Source: Megaustenia siamemsis
Lineage: Eukaryota > Mollusca > Gastropoda > Stylommatophora > Ariophantidae
Reading direction: 5' to 3'
DNA length: 64,000 nucleotides
Assembly (NCBI GenBank): GCA_032433765.1
Contig: JAVIAB010000092.1
Span: forward strand, 108,008,396 to 108,072,395
Below the pieces are notes generated by a model. It saw only the letters and a list, made by a program, of their open reading frames with translations, was not told the origin of the DNA and searched no databases. Shown one piece after another: positions 34,251 to 47,197 of the stretch (its first letter is position 1; every line of letters begins with the position of its first letter). The position numbers and the translations under genes were made by a program.

Positions 34251-35293
34251 TTGATAGTATTCATAGAGATTCTTTGTGGAAAATTCTGAAGCAATATGGC
34301 TTACCATCAAAAATCATAAATATTATCAAAGACATGTATGATGGTTACACATGTGCAGTTCGAACAGAGGAAGGACTGAGCGAATGTTTCCCAATAGAAA
34401 CTGGGGTTAAACAAGGATGTATTTTATCGCCCTTGTTATTTGGAATTGTTATGGACTTCATAATGAAGAAATGCTGCACTGGTAATAAAGGCATCGAATG
34501 GATACAAGGAGACCATTTGGAGGACCTGGACTTTGCTGATGACATAGTTCTTATCAGCAATCAGATAAAAACGATGCAGGAAAACACAAATGAACTATCA
34601 TCAATAGCCAGCAAAATTGGGCTTGAGGTCAATCATGAAAAGACTAAAGTCATGAAAAGTTTAATTCCAACAAGTGACAAAATATACATGGAAAACAAAC
34701 CAGTAGAAGAGATCGATCACTTCATCTATCTTGGAAGTCACATTGATCGAGAAGGGGATACGAGCAAAGAAATTAGAATCAGACTGGCTAAAGCAGCAAT
34801 GTCTTTCAGAAGCCTTGAAAAGTTGTGGAAATCAAAACTCATTAGCACAAACACAAAACTTAGGCTATTCAAATCAAATGTACTATCAACCCTTACGTAT
34901 GCGTGTGAAAGCTGGAAAACAACAAGAGATATAGAAACAAAGTTGAACGCATTCGAAAATAAATGTCTAAGGAAAATACTTGGTATAGAATGGAACGAAT
35001 TCAAAACAAACGAGGAAATTAGAGAAATCGCCAATCAACCACTAATATCTTCAGTAATAAAGAAAAGACGATGGTCATACGTTGGACATGTGATGAGAAG
35101 AGATAATAATCGAATAGCAAAGCAAGCCCTCATATGGGAAACAACAGGTAAAAGAAAAAGAGGAAGACCCAGGGAGACACTGAGAAGAACATTGATGAGA
35201 GAGGCAAGAGCAGCAGGAATCGGCTCCCTCAATGAGATAGAACTGCTTGCACAGAACAGAGACAGATGGCGAGATTTGATAAAATATCTTTAA
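34251..35293 (+). pseudogene. LINE-F (RTE-like) RT core and C-terminus, ~339-codon open stretch
   Basis: The best-preserved coding relic in the window. From 34274 it reads MWKILKQYGLPSKIINIIKD, then GVKQGCILSPLLF (about 34404), LDFADDIVLIS with the catalytic FADD box intact (about 34529), GLEVNHEKTKVM, FIYLGSHIDREGD and TYACESWKTTRD. It ends with the basic tail RKRGRPRETLRRTLMREARA. The wording matches RTE-clade LINEs. Only the one-base deletion just upstream prevents reading from the 5' part. The 3' end lies in a short UTR. Confidence 0.9.
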
Positions 35294-35393
35294 AAGAAAA
35301 CTGCTAGAACAAAAATTCATATAGGAGAAGGTGTATCTTGGTCTACGCCCTATGGGCCGGTTACGGCTCGAAAGGTCAATAGATAGATAGAAT
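35294..35393 (+). mobile_element. LINE-F 3' UTR and (ATAG)n tail
   Basis: The stop is followed by about 90 bp containing CTACGCCCTATGGGCCGGTT and CGGCTCGAAAGGTCAATAG, then ATAGATAGATAG. A short tandem tail is characteristic of RTE elements. Confidence 0.75.
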
Positions 35394-35546
35394 TATTTAC
35401 CTTAATTTTTTTTTATTACAGCTCTTTGAACTGTATCAATAAATCTACGTCAGCCATTTTTACAATCCCATGAACTGTATTCACAACCTTACTATGTATT
35501 TATATTATTAACTGGCAGTATATGCATTTTTCCTTGTTGTTGTTAG

Positions 35547-36249
35547 TTGTCAGGTTTCCGTGATGTTGTTGTCACTCTATCGTCAACTTGGCGGGCTTGT
35601 CAGGTTTCCGTGATGTTGTTGTCACTCTATCGTCAACTTGGCGGGCTTGTCAGGTTTCCGTGATGTTGTTGTCACTCTATCGTCAACTTGGCGGGCTTGT
35701 CAGGTTTCCGTGATGTTGTTGTCACTCTATCGTCAACTTGGCGGGCTTGTCAGGTTTCCGTGATGTTGTTGTCACTCTATCGTCAACTTGGCGGGCTTGT
35801 CAGGTTTCCGTGATGTTGTTGTCACTCTATCGTCAACTTGGCGGGCTTGTCAGGTTTCCGTGATGTTGTTGTCACTCTATCGTCAACTTGGCGGGCTTGT
35901 CAGGTTTCCGTGATGTTGTTGTCACTCTATCGTCAACTTGGCGGGCTTGTCAGGTTTCCGTGATGTTGTTGTCACTCTATCGTCAACTTGGCGGGCTTGT
36001 CAGGTTTCCGTGATGTTGTTGTCACTCTATCGTCAACTTGGCGGGCTTGTCAGGTTTCCGTGATGTTGTTGTCACTCTATCGTCAACTTGGCGGGCTTGT
36101 CAGGTTTCCGTGATGTTGTTGTCACTCTATCGTCAACTTGGCGGGCTTGTCAGGTTTCCGTGATGTTGTTGTCACTCTATCGTCAACTTGGCGGGCTTGT
36201 CAGGTTTCCGTGATGTTGTTGTCACTCTATCGTCAACTTGGCGGGCTTG
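35547..36249 (+). repeat. 50-bp satellite, 14 identical units
   Basis: The unit contains GTCAGGTTTCCGTGATGTTG, TTGTCACTCTATCGTCAACT and TGGCGGGCTT. All units seem identical by eye, unlike every neighbouring array. The first part of the unit is homologous to the adjacent 41-bp array. Confidence 0.97.
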
Positions 36250-38520
36250 TTTAATGTTGTCGTTCTCTGATTATATCAGCTTTCCAGATGTTAATCTATC
36301 GTACTCTGGGCATATCAGTTTTCGTTGATGTTGTCATCGTCGTACTGTCAGTGTTCCATGATATTGTCATTGTCGTACTCTGATATGGTGTCAGGTTTCC
36401 GTGATGTTGTCATCGTCGTAATCTGGTGATGTCAGGTTTCCGTGATGTTGTCATCATTGTACTCTGGTCATGTCAGGTTTCTGAGATGTTGTCATCGTCG
36501 TACTCTCGTCATGTCAGGTTTCCGTGGTGTTGTCATTATCGTACTCTGGTCATGTCAGGTTTCCGTGGTGTTGTCATTGTCGTTCTCTGGTCATGTCAGG
36601 TTTCTTTGGTGTTGTCATTGTCGTACTCTGGTCATGTCAGGTTTCCGTGGTGTTGTCATCGTCGTACTCTGGTCATGTCAGGTTTCCGTGGTGTTGTCAT
36701 CGTCGCACTCTGGTCATGTCAGGTTTCCGTGGAGTTGTCATCGTCGTACTCTGGCCATGTCAGGTTTCCGTGATGTTGTCATTGTCGTACTCTGGCCATG
36801 TCAGGTTTCCGTGATGTTGTCATCGTCGCACTCTGGTCATGTCAGGTTTCCGTGATGTTGTCATTGTCGTACTCTGGCCATGTCAGGTTTCCGTGATGTT
36901 GTCATCGTCGCACTCTGGTCATGTCAGGTTTCCGTGATGTTGTCATCGTCGTACTCTGGCCATGTCAGGTTTCCGTGGAGTTGTCATTGTCGTACTCTGG
37001 CCATGTCCAGTTTTCGTGGTGTTGTCATTATCGTACTCTGGCCATGTCCAGTTTTCGTGGTGTTGTCATTATCGTACTCTGGCCATGTCAGGTTTCCGTG
37101 ATGTTGTCATTGTCGTACTCTGGTCATGTCAGGTTTCCGTGATGTTGTCATCATCGTACACTGGTCATGTCAGGTTTCCGTGGTGTTATCATTGTCGCAC
37201 TCTGGTCATGTCAGGTTCCGTGGTGTTATCATTGTCGCACTCTGGTCATGTCAGGTTTCCGTGGTGTTATCATTGTCGCACTCTGGTCATGTCAGGTTTC
37301 CGTGGTGTTATCATTGTCGCACTCTGGTCATGTCCGGTTTCCGTGGTGTTGTCATTGTCGTACTCTGGCCATGTCCAGTTTTCGTGGTGTTGTCATTGTC
37401 GTACTCTGATATGGTGTCAGGTTTCCGTGGTGCTGTCATTGTCGTACTCTGGCCATGTCCAGTTTTCATGGTGTTGTCATTGTCGTACTCTGGCCATGTC
37501 CAGTTTTCGTAGTGTTGTCATTGTCGTACTCTGGCCATGTCCAGTTTTCGTAGTGTTGTCATTGTCGTACTCTGGCCATGTCCAGTTTTCGTGGAGTTAT
37601 CATTGTCGTACTCTGGCCATGTCCAGTTTTCGTGGAGTTATCATTGTCGTACTCTGGCCATGTCCAGTTTTCGTGGAGTTATCATTGTCGTACTCTGGCC
37701 ATGTCCAGTTTTCGTGGAGTTATCATCGTCGTACTCTGGCCATGTCCAGTTTTCGTGGTGTTGTCATTGTCGTACTCTGGCCATGTCCAGTTTTCGTGGA
37801 GTTATCATTGTCGTACTCTGGCCATGTCCAGTTTTCGTGGAGTTATCATTGTCGTACTCTGGCCATGTCCAGTTTTCGTGGTGTTGTCATTGTCGTACTC
37901 TGGCCATGTCCAGTTTTCGTGGTGTTGTCATTGTCGTACTCTGGCCATGTCCAGTTTTCATGGTGTTGTCATTGTCGTACTCTGGCCATGTCCAGTTTTC
38001 ATGGTGTTGTCATTGTCGTACTCTGGCCATGTCCAGTTTTCGTGGAGTTATCATTGTCGTACTCTGGCCATGTCCAGTTTTCGTGGTGTTGTCATTGTCG
38101 TACTCTGGCCATGTCCAGTTTTCGTGGTGTTGTCATTGTCGTACTCTGGCCATGTCCAGTTTTCGTGGAGTTATCATTGTCGTACTCTGGCCATGTCCAG
38201 TTTTCGTGGTGTTGTCATTGTCGTACTCTGGCCATGTCCAGTTTTCGTGGTGTTGTCATTGTCGTACTCTGGCCATGTCCAGTTTTCGTGGTGTTGTCAT
38301 TGTCGTACTCTGGCCATGTCCAGTTTTCGTGGTGTTGTCATTGTCGTACTCTGGCCATGTCCGGTTTTCGTGGTGTTGTCATTATCGTACTCCGTTCATG
38401 TCCGGTTTCCGTGATGTTGGCATTGTAGTACTCTGGTCATGTCAGGTTTCCGTGATGTTGGCATATTAGTACTCTGGTCATGTTAGGTTTCCGTGATGTT
38501 GGCGTCGTCGTACTATGATA
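36250..38520 (+). repeat. 41-bp satellite, ~52 units with subfamilies
   Basis: The unit carries CATGTCAGGTTTCCGTGATG or CATGTCCAGTTTTCGTGGTG, then TTGTCATTGTCGTACTCTGG. The left part is mostly the AGGTTTCC type and the right part mostly the CCAGTTTTCG type. GGAGTTATC and GGTGTTGTC versions are interspersed. All three plus-strand frames are open, giving a spurious 488-codon frame. Degenerate units extend to about 38875. Confidence 0.97.
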
Positions 38521-39927
38521 TCATGTCAGATGTTGTCACTCTATCATTCTCTGGGCTTGTCAGAATGTTTTTTATGCTGTCGTTGTTGTTCTCAGATAAT
38601 GTCATGTTTCCATGATATTGTCACTGTATCGTACTTTGTGTTTTCGTAATGTTGTGATTGTCGTTCTCTGGGAATGTCAGACGTCTGTGATAGCCTCACT
38701 CTGTCGTACAATAGGCCTGAGAGGTTTCCGTGATATTGCCATTCTATCATACTCTGTATGTGTCATGTTTCCGTGATGTCCCTCTATCGTGCTCTGTATG
38801 TGTCATGTTTTCGTGATGTTGTCCCTCTATCGTGCTCTGTATGTGTCATGTTTCCATGATGTTGTCACTCTATTTTATAATACTTTAGATATTTCTCCAG
38901 TTTTGTTCATTTCTCCTCTTTATATATGCGCCTTAGTTGCTCACAATGCATTCTTTCTGCAGGAGAACAAACCGTTTAATTGTTTCTCTGTATGTAGTTG
39001 AAAATTAAATCTCTTTCGACTCTTTCTATTTCTGTTTGACGTCTGATTGTGTCTCTTCTGATCGCTCAATCGTCATTTTTCAAACATCCCGCCAGCCATG
39101 TTACCAAACTCCCAATCTAAGGAGACGCCATTGTGATTAACCCTGACTACGGGATAGAGCCACTGTCACCTGCCAGGCATGTCGTGAGAAGCAACTATTG
39201 TGGGATGAGGGTCGAAGTCTTCGCCGGTCCTACAGAGCTCGTGTACCTGAGCTGAAGCAATTTTCAGTGAATTCACGCGTGTGGCGGGCATGCTGTGCGG
39301 AGTTCTTAGCCCTTGTGAAGTTGGCGATGTGCTGTGACGATGATTTGTCGATTAAACAAAACTAAACACTGAGGGAAAAAAAAAAGGGATTGGGAGAGTT
39401 GAAGAATAGGTAATATTTGCGAGTTGATGACTCAAAACACACCTGTTATACATAAACAGACTCTTAGTTGTGGCAGACACAGGGGATGTTCTAGGAAAAT
39501 TAATACAGTTTAGGAAAGGTGAGAGTAAACAAATTATTTGTTAACAATACGGTCATTATGTATTGAATATGATATTGTCTAGACAGGGGCCCTCCAAATA
39601 TGGGACGAATAAGTCAAGCGAGGTGATGATCTAGGATTTCCCCAATAACATTTATTCTACCAAGAATTTGCGTTCAGGTATTTTCAACAACTTGCGAGGA
39701 TTGGTAAATACATTTATATTTTGTAATGTTATGTAGGATGTGAGACAGGAAGAGAACGAAAGATAGATAAGGAGATAAAGTGAGAGGGGAAGATGAATAG
39801 ATACATAACGAACGTAAAAGAAGGATCGACAAAGCTGATAAATCGGCGGATAGATTTTGTGAGGGGCATCTTGAAATATGGATTGTTTATCGTAAAATAC
39901 GTACGTACGGACAGACACACAGATCGG
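38521..39927. other. Degenerate array edge, then unassigned DNA
   Basis: Up to about 38875, decayed GTCATGTTTCCGTGATGTTG units. At 39100-39360 a G+C-richer stretch (GAGGGTCGAAGTCTTCGCCG) looks like part of a dispersed repeat but cannot be assigned. The rest is featureless. Confidence 0.45.
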
Positions 39928-39928
39928 C

Positions 39929-39982
<54 letters not shown>
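39928..39982 (+). repeat. (AG)n microsatellite
   Basis: About 27 AG units with one GGG interruption. Confidence 0.95.
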
Positions 39983-39985
<3 letters not shown>

Positions 39986-41214
39986 GACGGGTAAACATAC
40001 TTTCAGACAGACAAACATACACAAATGGACAACAAAGAGTCGTTCTTGTAGTCACTTTGTGTTTTTTCTTTGGTCGCTGTTAAAGAAAGAAACAAACAGA
40101 CTGTCCTAAGTTTTAAAATGAACTTGATTGTTAAAGAAGGGGCATGCAGTGCACGGACAATGATATTGTTTACAGGCTTTTGTCATTTTTCATAACTTTC
40201 CTCTTATCTGTGAACTGTAGATGTGTTTTACATTGTCATATATACCATACATTTAATAATATTAGTATTTCAATGTAGATACTTCTTTGAAAATTTATGT
40301 GACCTTTGACCCAGCTCTTTTGGGCATACGTTATTTAATTATTAAAGTGGAGCAGGACGATTTTTTTTAAAAACATAATGTGGTTGAGGGACTTGATGTC
40401 TGTAAAAGTCGATCTCTCGGACGATTGTTATAAGGGTATAGTTACATATCTTGTTCCATAAAATATTCTAATAATTGCTAATAAGATAAGATGAATATAC
40501 CCACATAATTTTGCACATACAAGAAAAAAAATGTTAATGGCATTCTTTTTGCTGATCGAACTAAAATGTAATTAAACGTGCATGTAAAATTGCGCTCCAC
40601 TAAAATGAGCAAACACTGCCAAACGTAGAAAAGGGGGATCTAAATTAGCTTCGGATAAAACTTCTTGATAATAATGCATACAACAATTTATAATGCTTGT
40701 GGCAGAAAATGGATACAAAGTTACCGAGTTTTTTATTGTACAACTTTGGAATGACGGAAGTTAAACATGTTTCAACATTTTAAAAATCTGAGATATTCCT
40801 GAGCTGCTTGTGTACAAAGTTGTGAATACATTTAAAGCAGATAATGGAATTTAGCTGAAAGGAGGTCGTGGGAGGTCATGAATTTTACACTCAAAGAACC
40901 ATCGGTATCTTGCCCAAATCGAGTGGGCTATGCCAATAATGAGTGTAGACAACATACGGCAAAGCATGTTCAGGTCCAGAGGTATCTAATGTTGATGCCA
41001 ACCGGGACTTGTAGAATGTTGTCACTATCAGAGACTCAAACAGATGCGTTTGAACTGTTGCCACGAAGAGCAACATTTGTCTTGGATCAATGTGAATTGT
41101 TTTTCTTCAGATACATGTTTGGTCTTAATCTGCTCAAATAAATAGTTGGACTAAAGACTGTGTAACACCTACATACTAGCGACCTAAACGTACCCATACG
41201 TTTCATATAACTGG
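39983..41214. other. Unassigned A/T-rich DNA, possibly 5' remains of the next relic
   Basis: 40878-41141 is an open frame with no clear domain. It may be the eroded N-terminal or middle part of the Tc1-like relic, but no motif is firm. Confidence 0.35.
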
Positions 41215-41565
41215 AGGGGTGTCAACAGAGATGTCGCCCCACAGCATTTTCACGAAGGAAAAATACCATCGACATACTAGAGGGACACTGTTTGACATTA
41301 ATGCAGGTCATATACCCCGAAAGGGATGCATATTTAAACGTGACAATGACCCAAACTATACAACTCAAACAACAGGAATGGCTGCAAGAGAAGAATGTGA
41401 CAGTGTTGAAGTGTCCCAGCAACAGTTCCGACCTAAACTAAATTGAAAACGTTTGGGCACTACTCAAGAATCACTTCAAAAAGACTGGATAGAGTGACGC
41501 TAAACAATTGAAGAAGATAGCTGAAGAGTACTAGGAAAGTCTTACTGATAGTCACCAACAAACAC
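41215..41565 (+). pseudogene. Tc1/mariner transposase relic, C-terminal part
   Basis: Frames read RDNDPNYTTQTTGMA with the second catalytic Asp (about 41339-41380). After a shift they read EWLQEKNVTVLKCPSNSSDL and IENVWALLKNHFKK, with the third acidic residue (about 41375-41485). A stop replaces the Pro of the NPIE box. The tail is SLTDSHQQTLVGNMPRH. A SINE-1 copy lies immediately downstream. Confidence 0.75.
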
Positions 41566-41588
41566 TTGTGGGAAATATGCCTCGCCAT

Positions 41589-41844
41589 GAGCCGCGATAG
41601 CTCAGTGGTTAGTGAACTGGACTACAAATGACAAGGGGTAGGGTTCGTTCTCAACAGACGGCTTCCGGGTTCACCCAGCCTTAAATGGGTACCGGATTTT
41701 TTTCTGGGAAAGTGAAGCGGCGCGGGCATAATACCGACCACATTACCCTAAAAATCATGTGCTGAAGGTCTGTAAAATATAGGGTCATTAACACCATATT
41801 CCCTATACGCCACTTGGCGTGACGGGGGTACTTTACTTTTTTTT
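41589..41844 (+). mobile_element. SINE-1 full copy
   Basis: Head, B box (GGGTTCGTTCTC, one mutation from the family) and complete tail ending GGGGGTACTTTACTTTTTTT. No convincing target duplication by eye. Confidence 0.9.
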
Positions 41845-43069
41845 ACATGAGATATACATGTATTACATAAATGGACTATTTGTAACACACGCAAATGCAC
41901 ACGTCCGCCCGCATTTAAAATAATCGATAAGAAACGATCTCAACGTTATGAAAAGTCTAGATGTTGCTGTCAAACCATCTGTTTAAAAGTGCTGAATCAA
42001 TCAGAAAATCTTTCCTTGATACAGACCACACAAAATAAAAGTTGGTGTTAGTCTACCGAAGAAAAAAAATATAATTAAAACCCAATCCTTTAAATGAAAA
42101 CGAAACGTAAACTATTTTGACAGACGGTATAGGGTAGCTATAGCGGTAGGAAAACAAAGCTAGCGGGAGTTAAGGAAATGATCTGAGCGAAGTTTACATT
42201 ATACCTCATTGCCAAGCTGATATTTTTACTTCATTAACGCTCCCGCGTTTTTAGAGATTACGTGGTAGGTGTTCTCTTAGTTCAGGAATTTGCACGGGGA
42301 CATAACTTGTGCTATGGAACAAATAAAATAACATTAATGACGCAAATCGCGATGCATAATACACGCTCACTCGCAAACACAAGCTCGTTTAGGAAATGTG
42401 TGAGTAAGCTGTGAATGTTGTGAAGTATTTCGATGGAATCATTGTTAGATAGGAATGGCAACGACGAGAAGATGGATAGTTTAACCAACCGTCTTCGTCA
42501 TCATTAGCTCTGACGAGAGTATTTAGTACATTGTTTCGTAATTTACAGCCAACACACGATATATGCAATATTTTCTATTTTTATTTACAGCATGTGTTTG
42601 TGTCTAAATTGCTGGCTCACTTCTATGTTTTCAAGATTCCTGGCTAGGTGGTGGGATAGGTCTTAGACAGCTTCGGTTACGTTAACTTTGACTTCATCAA
42701 TATCTACAGTCGCCGGCTACTCTCATCCCATGAACTGTGCCTGCCACCACCTAATGTCTCTCATAGACAGTTTTAAAAGTCCACTGACACAGTATTGAGC
42801 CACCCCATTTAAAGTTTGTCAAATGGCGTGGTAGTGATGGGGGTTTGAGTAACAGATCCGCCCTTCCTATCTCTGGAACTAGGCATAACATTACTCATCG
42901 GTGCAGGAATATGTACCGGGAACTGCGTCTTTAAAGTTCGTGTGAAGTAAGGCAACAATAATCAATTATAAATGATTTGTTACAACTTTACGGATACACG
43001 ACAAGATAATAAATAGTAAACGTTTCAACTTATAGTATCCATCAGGAGACAGAGACAAGAATACCAAGA
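41845..43069. other. Unassigned DNA
   Basis: No gene, RNA or repeat recognised on either strand. Confidence 0.5.
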
Positions 43070-43286
43070 GTTATTTGAATAAGCAGGGATGAAACAAGGA
43101 TTATCTGAATAAACATGGTTGAAACAAGGATTATTTGAATAAACATGGATGGATCAGGGATTATTTGAATAAACAGGAATGAAACACTGATTATTTAAAT
43201 AAACAGAGATGAAACAAGGATTATCTGAATAAACAGGGATGAAACAAGGATTATTTGAATAAACAGGGATGAAACAAGGATTCTAA
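43070..43286 (+). repeat. 30-bp minisatellite, 7 units
   Basis: The unit is AAACAGGGATGAAACAAGGA plus TTATTTGAAT with minor variants. Confidence 0.95.
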
Positions 43287-43904
43287 TCAATGTAACGCTT
43301 ATTTGAACCATGTCCTAAGTATTACCTATAATAACTTTGAGAGCCAGTGTAATATTTTAACAAGTACAAAGTGTTGCGCAAGTCAAATAGGGAATAAACC
43401 CTAAAGAGAGAGCTGAACCCGTCACAAAATGTCTTATCTTACTCCACATCTACACTGTAGTTTTTACTTCTAAATTCATAAAAATGAATTAGTAAATTAA
43501 TTACACCGAAAAAAATAGCACAGTAATTCCACTTTTATACTAACAGACACGCACAGGGGCATTGTTTGTATAGCAAAGTTCAGTCCCTTCTTGGGATTTT
43601 AGTGCAATTTAGTTGTTGATAGATGCAAATTAGTATTTACATTTTGCAATTGTATTTTAATCGCCACAAAATAGCATGATAAATGAAGCTATAAAGATAA
43701 ATATAAAATTTGCATGGAAATGAACAATTTCAAATTTCGTGCACCAATTCTCGGATTGACACCTCACACAAGTATGGCTCTCTGTCAATTTAGACTAGAC
43801 TTGATAATTTAGATTTAAAAAAAAAATATGTGTTGTAAAAATGTTTTGAAGAATTCTCTTTGGATTTCCTGAACATGGGGGTACTGTAAGAAAAGTATTG
43901 GTAA
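43287..43904. other. Unassigned A/T-rich DNA
   Basis: No feature recognised. Confidence 0.5.
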
Positions 43905-44045
43905 GAACGGTGAACTTGGGTTTGAATCTTTGGAGGGTCAAAAGTTTGTTTCTCTTTGAGGTGAAATAAAAACTCATGTCGGAACACCTCATGACGTCTA
44001 CTCAGGACAAGCGGCCTTTATTCTCCGGTCAAATATGTGTCTCTC
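43905..44045 (+). mobile_element. SINE-4 body fragment
   Basis: GGTGAAATAAAAACTCATG and GACAAGCGGCCTTTATTC match the body of SINE-4 at 29900-29970. The head is poorly preserved. Confidence 0.5.
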
Positions 44046-44164
44046 CTCCCGCATCCCCCTACACCACATCTTTTCCGACCGACCGCAGTAATTGGATAAA
44101 GTCATACAAATAGTTCTTTTTTTTAAGTTTTGGTAAGAGCTGGTACTCTTATACAGAGTGAGCA

Positions 44165-44815
44165 CAAAAACACTGACTGATCTACCTGGAAATGAGAGCC
44201 AACTGATTGATCTATCAGGAAATGAGAGCCAACTGATTGATCTACCTGGAAATGAGAACCACCTGACTGATCTACCTGGAAATGAGAACCAACTGACTGA
44301 TCTACCTGGAAATGAGAACCAACTGACTGATCTACCTGGAAATGAGAACCAACTGACTGATCTACCTGGAAATGAGAACCACCTGACTGATCTACATGGA
44401 AATGAGAGCCGACTGATTGATCTACCTGGAAATGAGAACCACCTGACTGATCTACCTGGAAATGAGAACCAACTGACTGATCTACCTGGAAATGAGAACC
44501 AACTGACTGATCTACCAGGAAATGAGAACCAACTGACTGGTCTACCTGGAAATGAGAACCAACTGACTGGTCTACCTGGAAATGAGAACCAATTGACTGA
44601 TCTACCTGGAAATGAGAACCACCTGACTGATCTACCTGGAAATGAGAACCAACTGACTGATCTACCTGGAAATGAGAACCAACTGACTGATCTACCAGGA
44701 AATGAGAACCAACTGACTGGTCTACCTGGAAATGAGAACCAACTGACTGGCCTACCTGGAAATGAGAACCAATTGACTGATCTACCTGGAAATGAGAACC
44801 AACTGATTGGTTCTA
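44165..44815 (+). repeat. 30-bp minisatellite, ~22 units with higher-order structure
   Basis: The unit is CTACCTGGAAATGAGAACCA plus ACTGACTGAT. A block of about six units (HLTD, QLTD, QLTD, QLTG, QLTG, QLTD) occurs twice in a row at about 44440-44620 and 44620-44800. Both strands stay open (222 codons plus, 283 minus), explained by the period of ten codons. I do not treat either as a gene. Confidence 0.95.
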
Positions 44816-45089
44816 TAGCTAGATGATGAGGGTGGAGAATACACTTCACAGAAAGATGTAATCTCTATCATATGGAATATGCTGCAGAGAGTCTGGTCCG
44901 AGATAGATTATTGTTCGAAGTTGGTCAAGTAACGCTTGGAACGCACATCGAGTGTTAGTGATACCAATCGATCGAACATGAAACTTTATGAGTTGATGCA
45001 ACTCTGGACACTATTATTTAAGATTATTCTAATAAAGTTACATTCTTTCTATACTTTTTTTTTAGAACTATGTGGCCCATGTGTATATA
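44816..45089. other. Unassigned DNA
   Basis: No feature recognised. Confidence 0.45.
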
Positions 45090-47197
45090 CCCATGTTAAT
45101 AGTAGAAATAAGTACACGTGGCGGGGAATCAAATAGTAGAACTAAGTACACGTGGCGGGGAATCAAATAGTAGAACTAAGTACACGTGGCGGGGAATCAA
45201 ATAGTAGAAATAAGTACATGTGGCGGGGAATCAAATAGTAGAACTAAGTACACGTGGCGGGGAATCAAATAGTAGAACTAAGTACACGTGGCGGGGAATC
45301 AAATAGTAGAAATAAGTACATGTGGCGGGGAATCAAATAGTAGAACTAAGTACACGTGGCGGGGAATCAAATAATAGAACTAAGTACACGTGACGGGGAA
45401 TCAAATAGTAGAACTAAGTACATGTGGCGGGGAATCAAATAGTAGAACTAAGTACACGTGGCGGGGAATCAAATAGTAGAACTAAGTACACGTGGCGGGG
45501 AATCAAATAGTAGAACTAAGTACACGTGGCGGGGAATCAAATATTAGAACTAAGTACACGTGGCGGTGAATAAAATAGTAGAAATAAGTACATGTGGCAG
45601 GGAATCAAATAGTAGAACTAAGTACACGTCGCGGGGAATCAAATAGTAGAACTAAGTAGACGTGGCGGGGAATCAAATAGTAGAACTAAGTACACGTGGT
45701 AAGAATCAAATAGTAGAAATAAGTACACGTGGCGGGGAATCAAATAGTAGAACTAAGTACACGTGGCGGTGAATAAAATAAGTAGAAATAAGTACATGTG
45801 GCGGGGAATCAAATAGTAGAACTAAGTACACGTGGCAGTGAATAAAATAAGTAGAAATAAGTACATGTAGCGGGGAATCAAATAGTAGAACTAAGTACAC
45901 GTGGTGGGGAATACAATAGTAGAACTAAGTACACGTGATGGGGAATCAAATAGTAGAACTAAGTACGCGTGGCGGGGAATCAAATAGTAGAACTAAATAC
46001 ACGTGGCGGGGAATCAAATAGTAGAAATAAGTACACGTGGTGGGGAATCAAATAGCAGAAATAAGTACACGTGGTGAGTAATCAAATAGTAGAACTAAGT
46101 ACACGTCGCGGGGAATCAAATAGTAGAACTAAGTACACGTGGCGGGGAATCAAACAGTAGAACTAAGTACACGTGGTGGGGAATCAAATAGTAGAACTAA
46201 GTACACGTGGTAGGGAATCAAATAGTAGAAACAAGTACATGTGGCGGGGAATCAAATAGTAGAACTAAGTACACGTGGCGGTGAGTAAAACAGTAGAAAT
46301 AAGTACATGTGGCGGGGAATCAAATAGTAGAACTAAGTACACGTGGTGGGGAATCAAATATTAGAACTAAGTACACGTGGTGGGGAATCAAATAGTAGAA
46401 CTAAATACACGTGGCGGGGAATCAAATAGTAGAACTAAGTACACGTGGTGGGAAATCAAATAGTAGAAATAAGTACACGTGGTGGGGAATTAAATAGTAG
46501 AACTAAAAACACGTGGCGGGGAATTAAATAGTAGAACAAAAATACACGTGGCTTGGAACCAAATAGTAGAACTGAGTACACGTGGCGGGGAATTAAATAG
46601 TAGAACTAATTACACGTGGCGGGGAATCAAATAATAGATCTGAGTACAAGTGGCGGGGAATTAAATAGTAGAACTAAGTACACGTGGCGGGGAATCAAAT
46701 AGTAGAACTAAGTACACGTGGCGGGGAATTAAATAGTAGAACTAAGTACACGTGGCGGGGAATCAAATAGTAGAACTAAGTACACGTGGCGGGGAATTAA
46801 ATAGTAGAACTAAATAGACGTGGCGGGGAATCAAGTAATAGATCTGAGTACACGTGGCGGGGAATTAAATAGTAGAACTAAGTACACGTGGCGGGGAATC
46901 AAATAGTAGAACTAAGTACACGTGGCGGGGAATCAAATAGTATAACTAAGTACATGTGGCGGAGAATCAAATAGTAGAACTAAGTACACGTGGCGGGTAA
47001 TCAAATAGTACAACTAAGTGCACGTGGCGGAGAATGAAATAGTAGAACTAATTAAACGTGGTGGTGAATCAAATAGAAGAACTAAGTACACGTGATGGGG
47101 AATCAAATAGTAGAACTAAGTACACGTGGAGGGGGAATTAAATAGTAGAACTAAGTACAAGTGGTGGAGAATCAAATAGTAGAACTAAGTACACGTG
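45090..47197 (+). repeat. 34-bp minisatellite, left block, ~62 units
   Basis: Units carry AATCAAATAGTAGAACTAAG, TACACGTGGC and GGGG. Most units contain the palindromic hexamer CACGTG. Divergence between units is moderate and several subfamilies (TACATGTGG, CACGTGGTGG) are interspersed. The block stops at the palindromic element at 47198 and resumes in the same orientation at 56215. Confidence 0.97.

Noticed and set aside
36962..38428. 488-codon open frame, the longest in the window
   Set aside because: It runs through the 41-bp satellite, whose three plus-strand frames all lack stops. The protein is a pure repeat with no other signal.
44158..44826. 222-codon frame of LPGNENQLTD repeats as a gene
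   Set aside because: The reverse strand is equally open and the frame is fully explained by the 30-bp period. No promoter, splice site or non-repeat domain was seen.
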